Source: Croceivirga lutea
Lineage (GTDB): Bacteria; Bacteroidota; Bacteroidia; Flavobacteriales; Flavobacteriaceae
Direction of reading: 5' to 3'
DNA: 64,000 nucleotides
NCBI RefSeq assembly: GCF_014235875.1
Contig: NZ_JACJUK010000003.1
Coordinates: 62,001-126,000, forward strand
Shown here: positions 8,581 through 16,900 of the stretch, piece by piece
Numbering within the stretch: the first letter of the stretch is position 1
Layout of the letters: each line of letters begins with the position of its first letter
Position numbers and translations under genes: made by a program
The notes under the pieces: model-generated
Told to the model about the DNA's origin: nothing
The model's database searches: none
The model's input: the letters and a program-made list of their open reading frames with translations, nothing else

Positions 8581-9899
8581 AAGACTTTCTTTTTAAAAAG
8601 ATAGACAATTCTCAACTCGTTGTTTTTAGAGTCTTTTATGGTATACTAGTTTGTGCAGAAGCGTTTGGAGCCATTGCAACTGGCTGGGTAAGGCGCACCT
8701 TTATTGAGCCTGAATTTACATTTTCTTTTATAGGTTTTGAGTGGCTGCAACCCTTACCAGGTAATGGCATGTATTTTTATTTTATTGCCATGGGTATTTG
8801 CGGAATATTAATCACATTGGGGTACAAATACAAGTGGAGTGCTTTTGGTTTTGCAATACTTTGGAGCGGTGTTTATCTTATGCAAAAAACATCCTACAAT
8901 AATCATTATTACTTATTAATGTTAATTGCATTTTTAATGGCTTTTCTACCAGCTAATAGAAATTTTTCATTAGATGCTAAATTAAATCCAAGTATAAAAA
9001 CCGATTTTATGTACAATTATGTGCGCTGGGCAATAATTGTACACCTTTTTATAGTTTACACCTATGCATCTGTTGCCAAGTTGTATGCTGATTGGTTTGA
9101 TAACAGCTTTGTTGAACTATTGATGAAAAGCAAAAGAAATTATTGGTTAGTAGGTGAATTTCTGCAACAATCTTGGGTACATAAATCAGTTGGTGTTTTT
9201 GGTATTGTTTTCGATTTGTTAATCGTTCCTGCCCTTTTGTGGAAACCTACAAGAAAAATCGCCTTTGCCTTTGCAATCTTTTTTCATTTATTCAATAGTT
9301 ATGTTTTTAGAATAGGAATATTCCCTTATCTAGCTTTAGCCTTTTGTGTTTTCTTTTTTGATGCAAAATCTATAAGAAAACTATTTATTCGTAAACCAAT
9401 TGATTCCGCTACTAAAGCAGCAGCTATTTTTAATTATAAAAAAAGTAACTTTTTAGTAACCACACTGGGTATTTATTTTATCATTCAAATCATACTTCCA
9501 TTAAGACATCATATTATACCTGCAGATGTACTTTGGACAGAGGAAGGTCACCGTTTAAGTTGGCGTATGATGTTACGCAGTAGGTCTGGTTACGCCAAAT
9601 TTAGAGTTAAGAATAAAGAAACTGGTAAGGTTACTTCTGTAAAACTTGAAGAGTATCTCACCAAAAAACAGCGCAGACGTATAGGATGCTATCCAGATTT
9701 TATGTGGCAATTTGCCCAGCGATTAGAAAAGGTTTATGCCGATAAGGGTGAAGCTGTAGAAGTGTATATTTCTGGAAAAGTAAAAGTGAATCAAGGAACA
9801 TATCACACCTTTATAAACCCCGAAATTGATATGGCTGCTGCAAAATGGAATTATTTTGGTAGAAATGAATGGATTTTGATTCCGGAAGAATACCAATAG
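8577..9899 (+). CDS. HTTM-domain membrane protein (vitamin K-dependent gamma-carboxylase-like)
   Basis: A 440-residue integral membrane protein with the horizontally transferred transmembrane (HTTM) domain shared with vitamin K-dependent gamma-glutamyl carboxylase. The pattern is several hydrophobic helices between about residues 15 and 275 with conserved 'VFRVFYGILV', 'NNHYYLLMLIAFLMAF', 'VYTYASVAKLYADW' and 'FHLFNSYVFRIGIFPYL' blocks. A soluble C-terminal segment of about 130 residues ('HRLSWRMMLRSRSGY', 'EWILIPEEYQ') is typical of bacterial members. The bacterial substrate is not established. It is translationally coupled to ribF (ATGA), which suggests co-expression but not necessarily a flavin role. 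Confidence 0.8.
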   Translation: MKDFLFKKIDNSQLVVFRVFYGILVCAEAFGAIATGWVRRTFIEPEFTFSFIGFEWLQPLPGNGMYFYFIAMGICGILITLGYKYKWSAFGFAILWSGVYLMQKTSYNNHYYLLMLIAFLMAFLPANRNFSLDAKLNPSIKTDFMYNYVRWAIIVHLFIVYTYASVAKLYADWFDNSFVELLMKSKRNYWLVGEFLQQSWVHKSVGVFGIVFDLLIVPALLWKPTRKIAFAFAIFFHLFNSYVFRIGIFPYLALAFCVFFFDAKSIRKLFIRKPIDSATKAAAIFNYKKSNFLVTTLGIYFIIQIILPLRHHIIPADVLWTEEGHRLSWRMMLRSRSGYAKFRVKNKETGKVTSVKLEEYLTKKQRRRIGCYPDFMWQFAQRLEKVYADKGEAVEVYISGKVKVNQGTYHTFINPEIDMAAAKWNYFGRNEWILIPEEYQ

Positions 9900-10000
9900 C
9901 ATAGTTGAATTCAACTTTCTCATGGTTAGCTATAATGCAGAAAACAACAAGCAACCGTATTCTTTACCATTAATTATTACCCCAAGAAGTCACAAAACTT

Positions 10001-10008
10001 TAAATTTG
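10001..10008 (+). promoter_or_regulatory. Candidate -7 element (TAAATTTG) for serS
   Basis: TAAATTTG matches TAnnTTTG and lies 18 bases before the serS start codon. The -33 region is only weakly matched (TTA in an AT-rich stretch), so this is a motif-level call. Confidence 0.4.
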
Positions 10009-10025
10009 CCCTTCAAAATAAAACC

Positions 10026-11297
10026 ATGCTTCAGTTACAGCACATAAGAGCGCAAAAAGAGGCTTTTATAGCCGCACTTAAAAAAAGAAATATAGATGCC
10101 GAACCTTTACTAAATCAGGTATTAGATTTGGATGAAAAAAGACGTGCTACACAAACAGAGTTAGATAGCACTTTGGCAGAATCTAACAAGTTGTCTAAAG
10201 AAATTGGAATGCTTTACAAAAGTGGTAAAGCAGCTGAAGCCAATGAATTAAAAGCTAAGACAGCTGAATTAAAAGAAAGCTCTAAAAAATTAGGAGAAGA
10301 TTTAAATACGCTTGCTACAGAATTGCAAGAAGTATTATATCAAATACCTAACATTCCCAATGCACTTGTGCCAGCAGGAAGCTCAGAAGAAGACAATGAA
10401 GAGGTATTTAGAGAAGGAGAAATTCCAAAACTAATTGAAGATGCACTTCCGCATTGGGAACTTGCTAAAAAATATGATTTAATAGATTTTGAATTAGGAG
10501 TAAAAGTTGCTGGTGCCGGTTTCCCAGTATATAAAGGAAAAGGTGCCCGCCTTCAACGAGCTTTAATAAGCTACTTCTTAGATAAAAATACTGAAGCTGG
10601 CTATACTGAAATACAAGTACCCCACTTAGTTAACGAAGCCTCTGGTTTTGGAACCGGACAGTTACCAGATAAAGAAGGTCAAATGTACCATGTTACTGGT
10701 GACAACCTTTATTTAATTCCAACGGCAGAAGTTCCAGTAACCAATATTTTTAGAGACGACATTGTTAAAGTAGATGATTTTCCAATAAAGCTAACTGGTT
10801 ACACCCCTTGTTTTAGAAGAGAGGCCGGCAGTTACGGCGCCCATGTTCGGGGTTTAAACCGTTTACATCAGTTTGACAAAGTAGAGATAGTTCGTGTTGA
10901 GCATCCAAAACACAGTTATGAAGCCCTTGATCAGATGGTAGAACACGTTAAAAATTTGCTTCGCGATTTAAAATTACCATACCGCATTCTAAGGCTTTGT
11001 GGAGGTGATTTAGGTTTTACTTCTGCGCTAACATATGACTTTGAAGTGTTTTCTACAGCTCAGGATAGATGGTTAGAAATAAGTTCAGTTTCAAATTTTG
11101 AAACATTTCAAGCCAACAGACTTAAGCTAAGATTTAAAGATGAAAATGGCAAAACGCAATTAGCGCATACCTTAAATGGAAGTGCCTTAGCATTACCAAG
11201 AGTTTTAGCGGGTATTCTAGAAAATTATCAAACTGAAAATGGAATAAAAATTCCAGAAGTATTGGTACCTTATTGTGGTTTTGATATTATTTCTTAA
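10026..11297 (+). CDS. serS: Seryl-tRNA synthetase
   Basis: Charges tRNA-Ser with serine in the cytoplasm. The 423-residue class II synthetase has the expected N-terminal antiparallel coiled-coil arm (about residues 25-105, rich in Glu/Lys/Leu) that contacts the long variable arm of tRNA-Ser. The catalytic core has motif 2 FRREAGSYGAHVRGLNRLHQ and motif 3 NGSALALPRVLAGILENYQ. The ATG at 10026 matches the conserved MLQLQHIR start. It stands alone between the HTTM gene and a histidine kinase. Confidence 0.97.
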   Translation: MLQLQHIRAQKEAFIAALKKRNIDAEPLLNQVLDLDEKRRATQTELDSTLAESNKLSKEIGMLYKSGKAAEANELKAKTAELKESSKKLGEDLNTLATELQEVLYQIPNIPNALVPAGSSEEDNEEVFREGEIPKLIEDALPHWELAKKYDLIDFELGVKVAGAGFPVYKGKGARLQRALISYFLDKNTEAGYTEIQVPHLVNEASGFGTGQLPDKEGQMYHVTGDNLYLIPTAEVPVTNIFRDDIVKVDDFPIKLTGYTPCFRREAGSYGAHVRGLNRLHQFDKVEIVRVEHPKHSYEALDQMVEHVKNLLRDLKLPYRILRLCGGDLGFTSALTYDFEVFSTAQDRWLEISSVSNFETFQANRLKLRFKDENGKTQLAHTLNGSALALPRVLAGILENYQTENGIKIPEVLVPYCGFDIIS

Positions 11298-11416
11298 AAA
11301 ATAATCTTGGTTTTTTAAATCATCAAAATTGAAGAGACTGAGAATCTTTATTGGTTTTAAATAAATTAATCTAACTTTAAGGTTCTAACCATTAGCAATT
11401 ATGTGATGACCCCCAT

Positions 11417-12337
11417 ATGCTAGAAAAACTTTCTTCATTTGATGAGATTTGGACAAAACCGCTATGGATAGGTATTTTTTCAGTAATCATCTCTGTATTA
11501 TTATATCTTATTTATGTAAGAATAGTAGGAATGAATGATTTTGAAGAAGGCTTATTACCAACAATTCTTATTCCCGCAATAGTTGGCCCAATTTGCTCAA
11601 AATTTATTGGCCAGTACGTTAAAAAAATCAAACGTCAGAATCAAAAATTAGTGGAGCTAAATGCCACCAATAAAAAACTTCTTTCGGTAATAGCTCATGA
11701 TGTACGTTCTCCATTAATACAAACCAAAGGATTTATGGAGTTACAATTCGAGGGTACTTTAAGCAGCAATGAGAACAAAAAATTAGGCCAACAACTTTTA
11801 CAACAGATAGACCGTGTACTAGAATTACAAAATTCTCTTTTAGAATGGGCTAACCGTAAAGAAGGATTAACACCTGTTAAATTAGAAATTTTTAACATTG
11901 AACCAATCATAAAAAATACTATTCAATTGTATAAAGAAAAATTAACCAAAAAAGAACTTCATATACAAGTAAAAGATATAGATAGTATGGTTTATGCAGA
12001 TAAGGATGTTTTTGGTTTTGCATTTAGAAATCTATATCATAACGCCATAAAATTCACAGCTAATGGAGGTGTTATAACAATAGAGTCAAATAAAAGTGAA
12101 CAGTATTTCAATATTTCAATTGAAGATTCTGGCATTGGGCTAACTAATGAAGAAATAAGTAAGATTTTAGACTCCTCAACCTATTTCTCCAAAATAGGAA
12201 CTGCAAAAGAAAAAGGCTCTGGTTTTGGTATAAATGCTGTCATAAATTATTTAAAAGACTGTAATGGATTTTTGAAAATAGATAGTAAACCAAACCATGG
12301 AAGCTGTTTTACAATTTGTTTACCCTTGAAAAAATAA
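11417..12337 (+). CDS. Membrane sensor histidine kinase
   Basis: A 306-residue two-component sensor. Two N-terminal membrane helices (about residues 15-37 and 45-65) are followed by a short linker, a HisKA dimerisation helix with phospho-acceptor His94 in SVIAHDVRSPL, and an HATPase_c domain with N-box NLYHNAIKF, G1 EDSGIGL and G2 GSGFGINAV. There is almost no extracytoplasmic loop, so it probably senses a membrane or cytoplasmic cue. No response regulator gene is adjacent, so it is an orphan whose partner and signal are unknown. The ATG at 11417 follows a long untranslated stretch. Confidence 0.88.
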   Translation: MLEKLSSFDEIWTKPLWIGIFSVIISVLLYLIYVRIVGMNDFEEGLLPTILIPAIVGPICSKFIGQYVKKIKRQNQKLVELNATNKKLLSVIAHDVRSPLIQTKGFMELQFEGTLSSNENKKLGQQLLQQIDRVLELQNSLLEWANRKEGLTPVKLEIFNIEPIIKNTIQLYKEKLTKKELHIQVKDIDSMVYADKDVFGFAFRNLYHNAIKFTANGGVITIESNKSEQYFNISIEDSGIGLTNEEISKILDSSTYFSKIGTAKEKGSGFGINAVINYLKDCNGFLKIDSKPNHGSCFTICLPLKK

Positions 12338-12407
12338 AGCTTTCTACCTATACCAAAAAATCAAGAGAAATGATGTTTTTGGAGAGTTTTTAGGAAGGTC
12401 ATTAAAT

Positions 12408-12434
12408 AAAAAACTGGGGCTTTGCCCCAGTTTT
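12408..12434 (-). terminator. Terminator-like hairpin (better on the minus strand)
   Basis: AAAACTGGGGC, a TTT loop and GCCCCAGTTTT make an 11-base stem. Read on the minus strand it is followed by TTTTTTATTT, on the plus strand only by TTTT then GATAG. It could end the histidine kinase transcript weakly, or a minus-strand transcript from the region to its right. Confidence 0.7.
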
Positions 12435-12510
12435 GATAGTATGCAGTTTAACTGCAAACCATATTGGGTAGTGTTGCCCTACCCTACCAACCAACTAACT
12501 CAAAATTGTT

Positions 12511-12627
12511 ATGAAAAATGATGTTGAAATAGGAAAATCAACTGAGACAGTATACTTAGTGGGGCTATCAAAAAGGAAACTGTTAGTTACCAACACTGCT
12601 AACAGCAGTGCTAATGTTGATTTATAG
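12511..12627 (+). CDS. Possible small ORF of 38 codons
   Basis: An ATG-started frame begins MKNDVEIGKSTETVYLVGLS and ends NVDL. It follows a leader 'CCAACTAACTCAAAATTGTT'. It has no signal peptide, membrane helix or recognised family, and it overlaps a perfect hairpin at 12594-12610. It may be a real small gene, a remnant, or chance. Confidence is low. Confidence 0.2.
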   Translation: MKNDVEIGKSTETVYLVGLSKRKLLVTNTANSSANVDL

Positions 12628-12784
12628 TTCAATGGTTAATGTGTTAGTTAAAATCGGCAACAAAATTAAACTCATTTTTAAAATTTTGATTACTTAAAAA
12701 CCATAAATTTTTTACGGATTTGGCACAAAACCATCGGATTTTCCTACAACCCTAGAGCGTATTTTTTTTAAACTTTATCCAAAC

Positions 12785-12813
12785 AAAAAACTGGAGCTTA
12801 TGCCCCAGTTTTT
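12785..12813 (-). terminator. Terminator of the haem-uptake arm (minus strand)
   Basis: AAAAAACTGGAGC, loop TTAT, GCCCCAGTTTTTTT. One A-C mismatch interrupts an otherwise strong stem. On the minus strand it lies about 57 bases past the stop of the HmuY-like gene and ends in a T run, so it most likely terminates the receptor-HmuY transcript. Its sequence resembles the hairpin at 12408-12434. Confidence 0.75.
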
Positions 12814-12870
12814 TTATTAAGTAATCAAATTAAAATTAGTTGCTAACCTTATTTTTTAGCATAATGAATT

Positions 12871-13755
12871 TTAATTAACTAAAGAAGTGTTGCCATCATT
12901 AGGATTGTAGACATAGTTAAATGTATAAACTCTTGACTCGTCTGTAAAAGCATCTGGTTCCGCCGGGGCATCACGATAATAACTAAGTATTTCAACTTTA
13001 GCATAATTTCCATCATGAGTTCTAAAGACAAACACTCTACCAGGTATAGGTGTTACTGTAAATGTTGCTCCGTTATAATTGTACCAACCGCTACCACTAC
13101 CTGTAGCAATTGCAAAAGCACCATCGGCATCTTGTGCATAAGTTAATCCCTCGGCAGAGGTTACCTCAGAAAAAGTTCCTGTTTCAACTGCTACTCCTGC
13201 ATTACCATTTCTTTCAGGTTCATCAGCAGTACCCGTTACTCCCCCTCCGTTTACTGCAATAGTGGTACCTCTAAAGGCAATATCCCATTCTGTTTCACTA
13301 GCTGTCACTTCTCCAGATTCAAAGCTAAATTTTGTAAATGGCCCGCCTACTTCTTCCCCTTGACCGCCAGTTTGAGGCGCCTCTAAATTTTCCATAATAC
13401 CAGATTCCAATTCTGCAAGTACAGTAAAACTTGATGGGGATGTTTGCACCAAACCGTTTGCTGATATAACAACCTCTCCTGAAACAGCACCTTGAGGAAC
13501 TGTAGTAGTCAATTGAGTGGTACTAATTGACGTTATTGTAGCGGTAACTCCCCCAAAAGTCATAGTTACATCATCTGTAGATTCAGGAAAATTAGTGCCA
13601 GTAATCGTTACTTCAGTACCCACGGTTCCCGAATCTGGTGAAATAGCCGTAAAGGTAAATTCCTTTAACTCTTCACCGGCATCGTCATTGCTACAAGCTG
13701 TGAAAAATAATACTGTAAATACTAATACAATAAATCTTGATGTTTTCATTTTCAT
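12871..13755 (-). CDS. HmuY-like haem-binding lipoprotein with N-terminal IPT/TIG domain
   Basis: A 294-residue predicted surface lipoprotein. The signal peptide ends in lipobox FFTAC with Cys21, followed by SNDD. An IPT/TIG immunoglobulin-like domain (about residues 33-112, 'ISPDSGTVGTEVTITGTNFP') precedes an HmuY-like domain (about 120-292) with 'WDIAFRGTTIAVNGG' and 'FVFRTHDGNYAKVEILSYY'. HmuY proteins of Bacteroidota capture haem and pass it to a partner TonB receptor. The gene is only 10 bases downstream of a TonB-dependent receptor on the same strand, which supports that role. The haem ligands cannot be assigned from sequence alone. Confidence 0.82.
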   Translation of the reverse strand: MKMKTSRFIVLVFTVLFFTACSNDDAGEELKEFTFTAISPDSGTVGTEVTITGTNFPESTDDVTMTFGGVTATITSISTTQLTTTVPQGAVSGEVVISANGLVQTSPSSFTVLAELESGIMENLEAPQTGGQGEEVGGPFTKFSFESGEVTASETEWDIAFRGTTIAVNGGGVTGTADEPERNGNAGVAVETGTFSEVTSAEGLTYAQDADGAFAIATGSGSGWYNYNGATFTVTPIPGRVFVFRTHDGNYAKVEILSYYRDAPAEPDAFTDESRVYTFNYVYNPNDGNTSLVN

Positions 13756-13765
13756 TTCTTGGTTT

Positions 13766-15871
13766 TTAAAATTGTATGTTTAATCGCGTAAATAATTGAA
13801 TTCCAGGATTAATTAAAACCTCGCTATCCTGTGAAGCGAGAGGGTTACTCCCTTTAAAGTTTAAAAGATTATTAGCTCCGAATTGTAATTGGTAATGCTT
13901 AAAAAAAGTTTTTCCAAAGGAGAAGTTCATTAATGCATACCCTTTAACAAAACTGTTATCAAAATCGTCTAAAATTGTATTACCATTTCTATCTGTTAAA
14001 CCAAACTTACTGCGGTAAATAACTCTTAAATTGGCGTTGGCATTCCAAGCTGGGATTTTGTAAAATGCTTTAAAATTAAAGGTGTGTCTTGACCTATTCT
14101 CTAATCCAAAATATTGATTGGACTCAAGCCTAACAGTTTCTAAAGTTGCTGGATCTCTAGCAAATACTTCCCCATTCTCAATTTCATCTTGTTTGTTTTT
14201 ATCGTAGGCAAACAATAATTGATAACCTCCAATAAGATTTAAGCTTTTAAATCCATTGTATTTTAACTCCGCCTCTATTCCTTGGGTGTAAACACTTTCT
14301 CTATTAATGTACCCAAATACATTTTGCCCATTGGTTTTAGCAGCTAAAATTCGAGTATCAATTAAATTTTTAAAAGCGTTTCTAAATACGTTTAAATCTG
14401 TGGTGAAACTTCCTTTTTTTAATTGCAAGCCAAAGTTATAGCCAACTGAACTTTCAGCATTTAATCGCTCTCCCAGTTCAGAAGTATCCACAGCGAGATT
14501 GGCTATCTCATTATTTTCTTGCAATCTTTGAATACCAGCCAATTCAACTTCTTTTCCAAAAACAGAGTATCCGCCACCAGATGCATTGGTAAAATCTAAA
14601 TACAACTGTCTAAAATCTGGCGCTTTAAATCCGCTCCCCACGGAACCTTTGATTGCAACATCTGGTGATAGTTGATAGCGTGCAGAAAGTTTTGGACTTA
14701 ATTGCGAATTATATTCACTATGATTATCAAACCTACCACCAAGGATTACGTTTAGTTTTGATAAAGGTTTAAAATCATATTGAATATATCCGTATTGCGA
14801 CTCAAAAGAAACATTGTCAGCAAAAAGCGTACGCTCTAAAGTTTCAAAATTTAAACCAACACCGATAGTTAACAAGTTATGAGCACCAAACTTTTGGTTT
14901 AAACGAACTTCAGGTCTAAACAATTTTTGATTAAAGTCGTTAGCTAAAAGAATAGTGTCAGTATTTAAATCTATTGCTTCTTCGTCTGTAATATAATTAG
15001 TGTAGTACAGTTCATATTGTAGGTTAGTTTTTGGGCTCGCATTGTGGTCTATTCGTATCAGAGCATTTGCATCTTGTTCAGTACTCGTACTTGGAGCAAT
15101 ATCAAAATCTTGATAAAAATATCTACCCGAAGCAAACACACTAATCTTTTTTGAAGGTTCAAAAAACAATCGCCCATTTACTGTATAATTAGAAAATGCA
15201 TTTACTGTCTGACTGTTATCAGAAGATGTTAAGTCGAACCCATCTGTGCTCAGTCGGTCAACAAATAAAGAATACCCAAACTTTTTCTTTCGTTGATTAA
15301 AACTAAGGTTAGAATTATGATTGTTAAATGTTGAAATCTGATGACTTAGCTGTCCACTAATTTTTTCAGATGATGGTTTTTCTGTAATTATATTAATAAC
15401 ACCACCTAAAGCTTCTGAACCAAAAAGACTGCTCGAAGGTCCTTTTACAACTTCAATTTGTTTGATGTTTCCAATAGCAAACCTGCTTAAATCCAAATTA
15501 CCAGAACTCCGTCCAACAACGGGAACGCCATCTATTAAAACTAAGACATAATCAGAAGCAATACCCTGTATTTGAACTCCCTCACCCCCACCAACAGTGG
15601 CATCAGCAGTCATGATAATGCCGGTCTGTTCAGCTAAAATTTCATTTAAGCGTGTTACTCCTGTTTGTTCTAACTGACTCTGAGGAATTAAAGTCACTGG
15701 TAGGGGGAGCGAAGACAATTGCCTTACAGTTCTAGTGGCTGTAACTACCACCTCATTTAAATCTTGTGTTAGAATAGAGTCTTTTTGTTCTTCTTCTTGA
15801 GCTTGAATATTAAGTATCAAAAGCGTAAAAAATGAAAAAAAGAAGAAAAATTTATTTTTATTTAGACTCAT
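13766..15871 (-). CDS. TonB-dependent outer-membrane receptor, probable haem receptor
   Basis: A 701-residue receptor. It has a signal peptide (about 1-24, cleaved near IQAQ), a TonB-box-like segment 'LNEVVVTATRT', a plug domain (about 40-160) with 'LIDGVPVVGRSSG' and 'IEVVKGPSSSLFGSEALGGVINI', and a 22-stranded barrel ending in an aromatic terminal strand (TRLNIQF). A 'GFKAPDFRQLYLDF' block resembles the FRAP-type region of haem receptors, though the NPNL-like motif is not clear. Cobalamin or siderophore receptors share the same plug. The HmuY-like gene directly downstream is the main reason for preferring haem. Transcription is divergent from the DUF6607 operon across a candidate operator. 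Confidence 0.85.
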   Translation of the reverse strand: MSLNKNKFFFFFSFFTLLILNIQAQEEEQKDSILTQDLNEVVVTATRTVRQLSSLPLPVTLIPQSQLEQTGVTRLNEILAEQTGIIMTADATVGGGEGVQIQGIASDYVLVLIDGVPVVGRSSGNLDLSRFAIGNIKQIEVVKGPSSSLFGSEALGGVINIITEKPSSEKISGQLSHQISTFNNHNSNLSFNQRKKKFGYSLFVDRLSTDGFDLTSSDNSQTVNAFSNYTVNGRLFFEPSKKISVFASGRYFYQDFDIAPSTSTEQDANALIRIDHNASPKTNLQYELYYTNYITDEEAIDLNTDTILLANDFNQKLFRPEVRLNQKFGAHNLLTIGVGLNFETLERTLFADNVSFESQYGYIQYDFKPLSKLNVILGGRFDNHSEYNSQLSPKLSARYQLSPDVAIKGSVGSGFKAPDFRQLYLDFTNASGGGYSVFGKEVELAGIQRLQENNEIANLAVDTSELGERLNAESSVGYNFGLQLKKGSFTTDLNVFRNAFKNLIDTRILAAKTNGQNVFGYINRESVYTQGIEAELKYNGFKSLNLIGGYQLLFAYDKNKQDEIENGEVFARDPATLETVRLESNQYFGLENRSRHTFNFKAFYKIPAWNANANLRVIYRSKFGLTDRNGNTILDDFDNSFVKGYALMNFSFGKTFFKHYQLQFGANNLLNFKGSNPLASQDSEVLINPGIQLFTRLNIQF

Positions 15872-15900
15872 TCTGCATAAATTTGAGCCAAATATATATC

Positions 15901-15923
15901 TTATTTTAAATCATTCTAAATAA
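15901..15923. promoter_or_regulatory. Imperfect 23-bp palindrome, candidate iron-regulator operator
   Basis: In the 89-base divergent gap, a 23-base near-palindrome has outer arms TTATTT and AAATAA, inner arms AAT and ATT and a central C (18 of 22 arm positions symmetric). It lies 30 bases from the receptor start and 38 bases from the DUF6607 start, where a repressor could control both promoters. Size and symmetry fit Fur- or DtxR-family sites, but no regulator can be named from the sequence and AT-rich DNA gives chance palindromes. Confidence 0.4.
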
Positions 15924-15960
15924 AAATAAATAATTTTTTTAGCTAAACATCGTATCCAAA

Positions 15961-16893
15961 ATGAAAAGAAACCAATTACTTTCAGTGTTATTGCTAGTTC
16001 TAATGTGTGGACTTAATGCACAAGACAAAAAAGAAATGGATAAAAAATCTATTAAAGAAATGTGCGGTTGTTTTGAAGTTACCTTCAATTTTGCCGAAAC
16101 ATTTAACTACAGTCAAGATTCCCTTTACAAACCTTCAAAAACCAAAGTTGATAAAGGTTTGGAGTGGGCACAATTGGTTACTGATGAAGACGATAAAATT
16201 GTAATTCAACACATTTTACAAGCAGGCAACCCTGCTGAACCTATGATTGTCAAACATTGGAGGCAAGATTGGTTATATGAGAATACTGATTTCTATTTAT
16301 ACAATGGCGACAATAATTGGTCCTACAAACAAAAACCATCAGCTAATGTAGATGGTCAGTGGACGCAAAAAGTATATCAAGTGGATGATAGTCCGCGTTA
16401 CGAAGGCACCGCTTCTTGGGTACATGTAGACGGTAAAAGCTATTGGGAAAATACAACACCTGCCCCATTACCTAGAAGAGAATACACCACCCGAGCTGAC
16501 TATAATATTACTATGCGTGGTAATAGACATGAAATTACTTCGAATGGTTGGGTTCATGACCAAGACAATGCCAAAATTATTCGTGAATCCGGAAAAGAAG
16601 ATGTGGTTTTGGCTAAAGAAAAGGGCTATAATATCTATGTAAAAGTGCCAAATTCTCGCTGCCAAGCTGCCGCGGATTGGTGGACAGCTAATAGCGAAAA
16701 GTGGGCTACCGTAAGAACAAAATGGGATGAAGTATTTTCTAGAAAAACAGATCTTACTTTAAAAGAAAAAGTTGACAATAAGGTTCTATACAAACATCTA
16801 TTTAATGAAGAGCTTATTGAACAAAATGAAATTAGTAGTGTAATTGACGCTTTTGTTGATGATTCAAAAACAAAAATGGCGAAAAGCAAATAA
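15961..16893 (+). CDS. DUF6607 family exported protein
   Basis: A 310-residue protein with a signal peptide (about 1-20, MKRNQLLSVLLLVLMCGLNA), matching the DUF6607 family. The mature part starts with a cysteine-bearing 'MCGCFEVTFNFAETF' block and continues with Trp/Tyr-rich beta segments ('HWRQDWLYENTDFYLY', 'NNWSYKQKP', 'SRCQAAADWWTANSEKW'). The activity is unknown. It is first in a four-gene plus-strand operon with an ankyrin protein, a DUF2271 protein and a PepSY flavoreductase, and divergent from a haem-type receptor. A periplasmic role in haem or iron handling is therefore inferred. Confidence 0.8.
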   Translation: MKRNQLLSVLLLVLMCGLNAQDKKEMDKKSIKEMCGCFEVTFNFAETFNYSQDSLYKPSKTKVDKGLEWAQLVTDEDDKIVIQHILQAGNPAEPMIVKHWRQDWLYENTDFYLYNGDNNWSYKQKPSANVDGQWTQKVYQVDDSPRYEGTASWVHVDGKSYWENTTPAPLPRREYTTRADYNITMRGNRHEITSNGWVHDQDNAKIIRESGKEDVVLAKEKGYNIYVKVPNSRCQAAADWWTANSEKWATVRTKWDEVFSRKTDLTLKEKVDNKVLYKHLFNEELIEQNEISSVIDAFVDDSKTKMAKSK

Positions 16894-16900
16894 ACAAACT

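Larger units (their letters stand above)
12338..12870. other. Hairpin-rich intergenic region, possible minus-strand ncRNA or gene remnant
   Basis: About 530 bases without a convincing gene. It contains two related terminator hairpins (12408-12434 and 12785-12813, both built on CTGGGGC/GCCCCAG-type arms). Between them lie a perfect palindrome TGCAGTTTAACTGCA (12442-12456), a hairpin GGGTAG...CTACCC (12466-12484) and a hairpin CACTGCT...AGCAGTG (12594-12610). A 38-codon plus-strand frame (12511-12627) overlaps the last hairpin. This much local structure suggests a structured transcript or a decayed small gene. No known RNA family was recognised. Confidence 0.4.
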
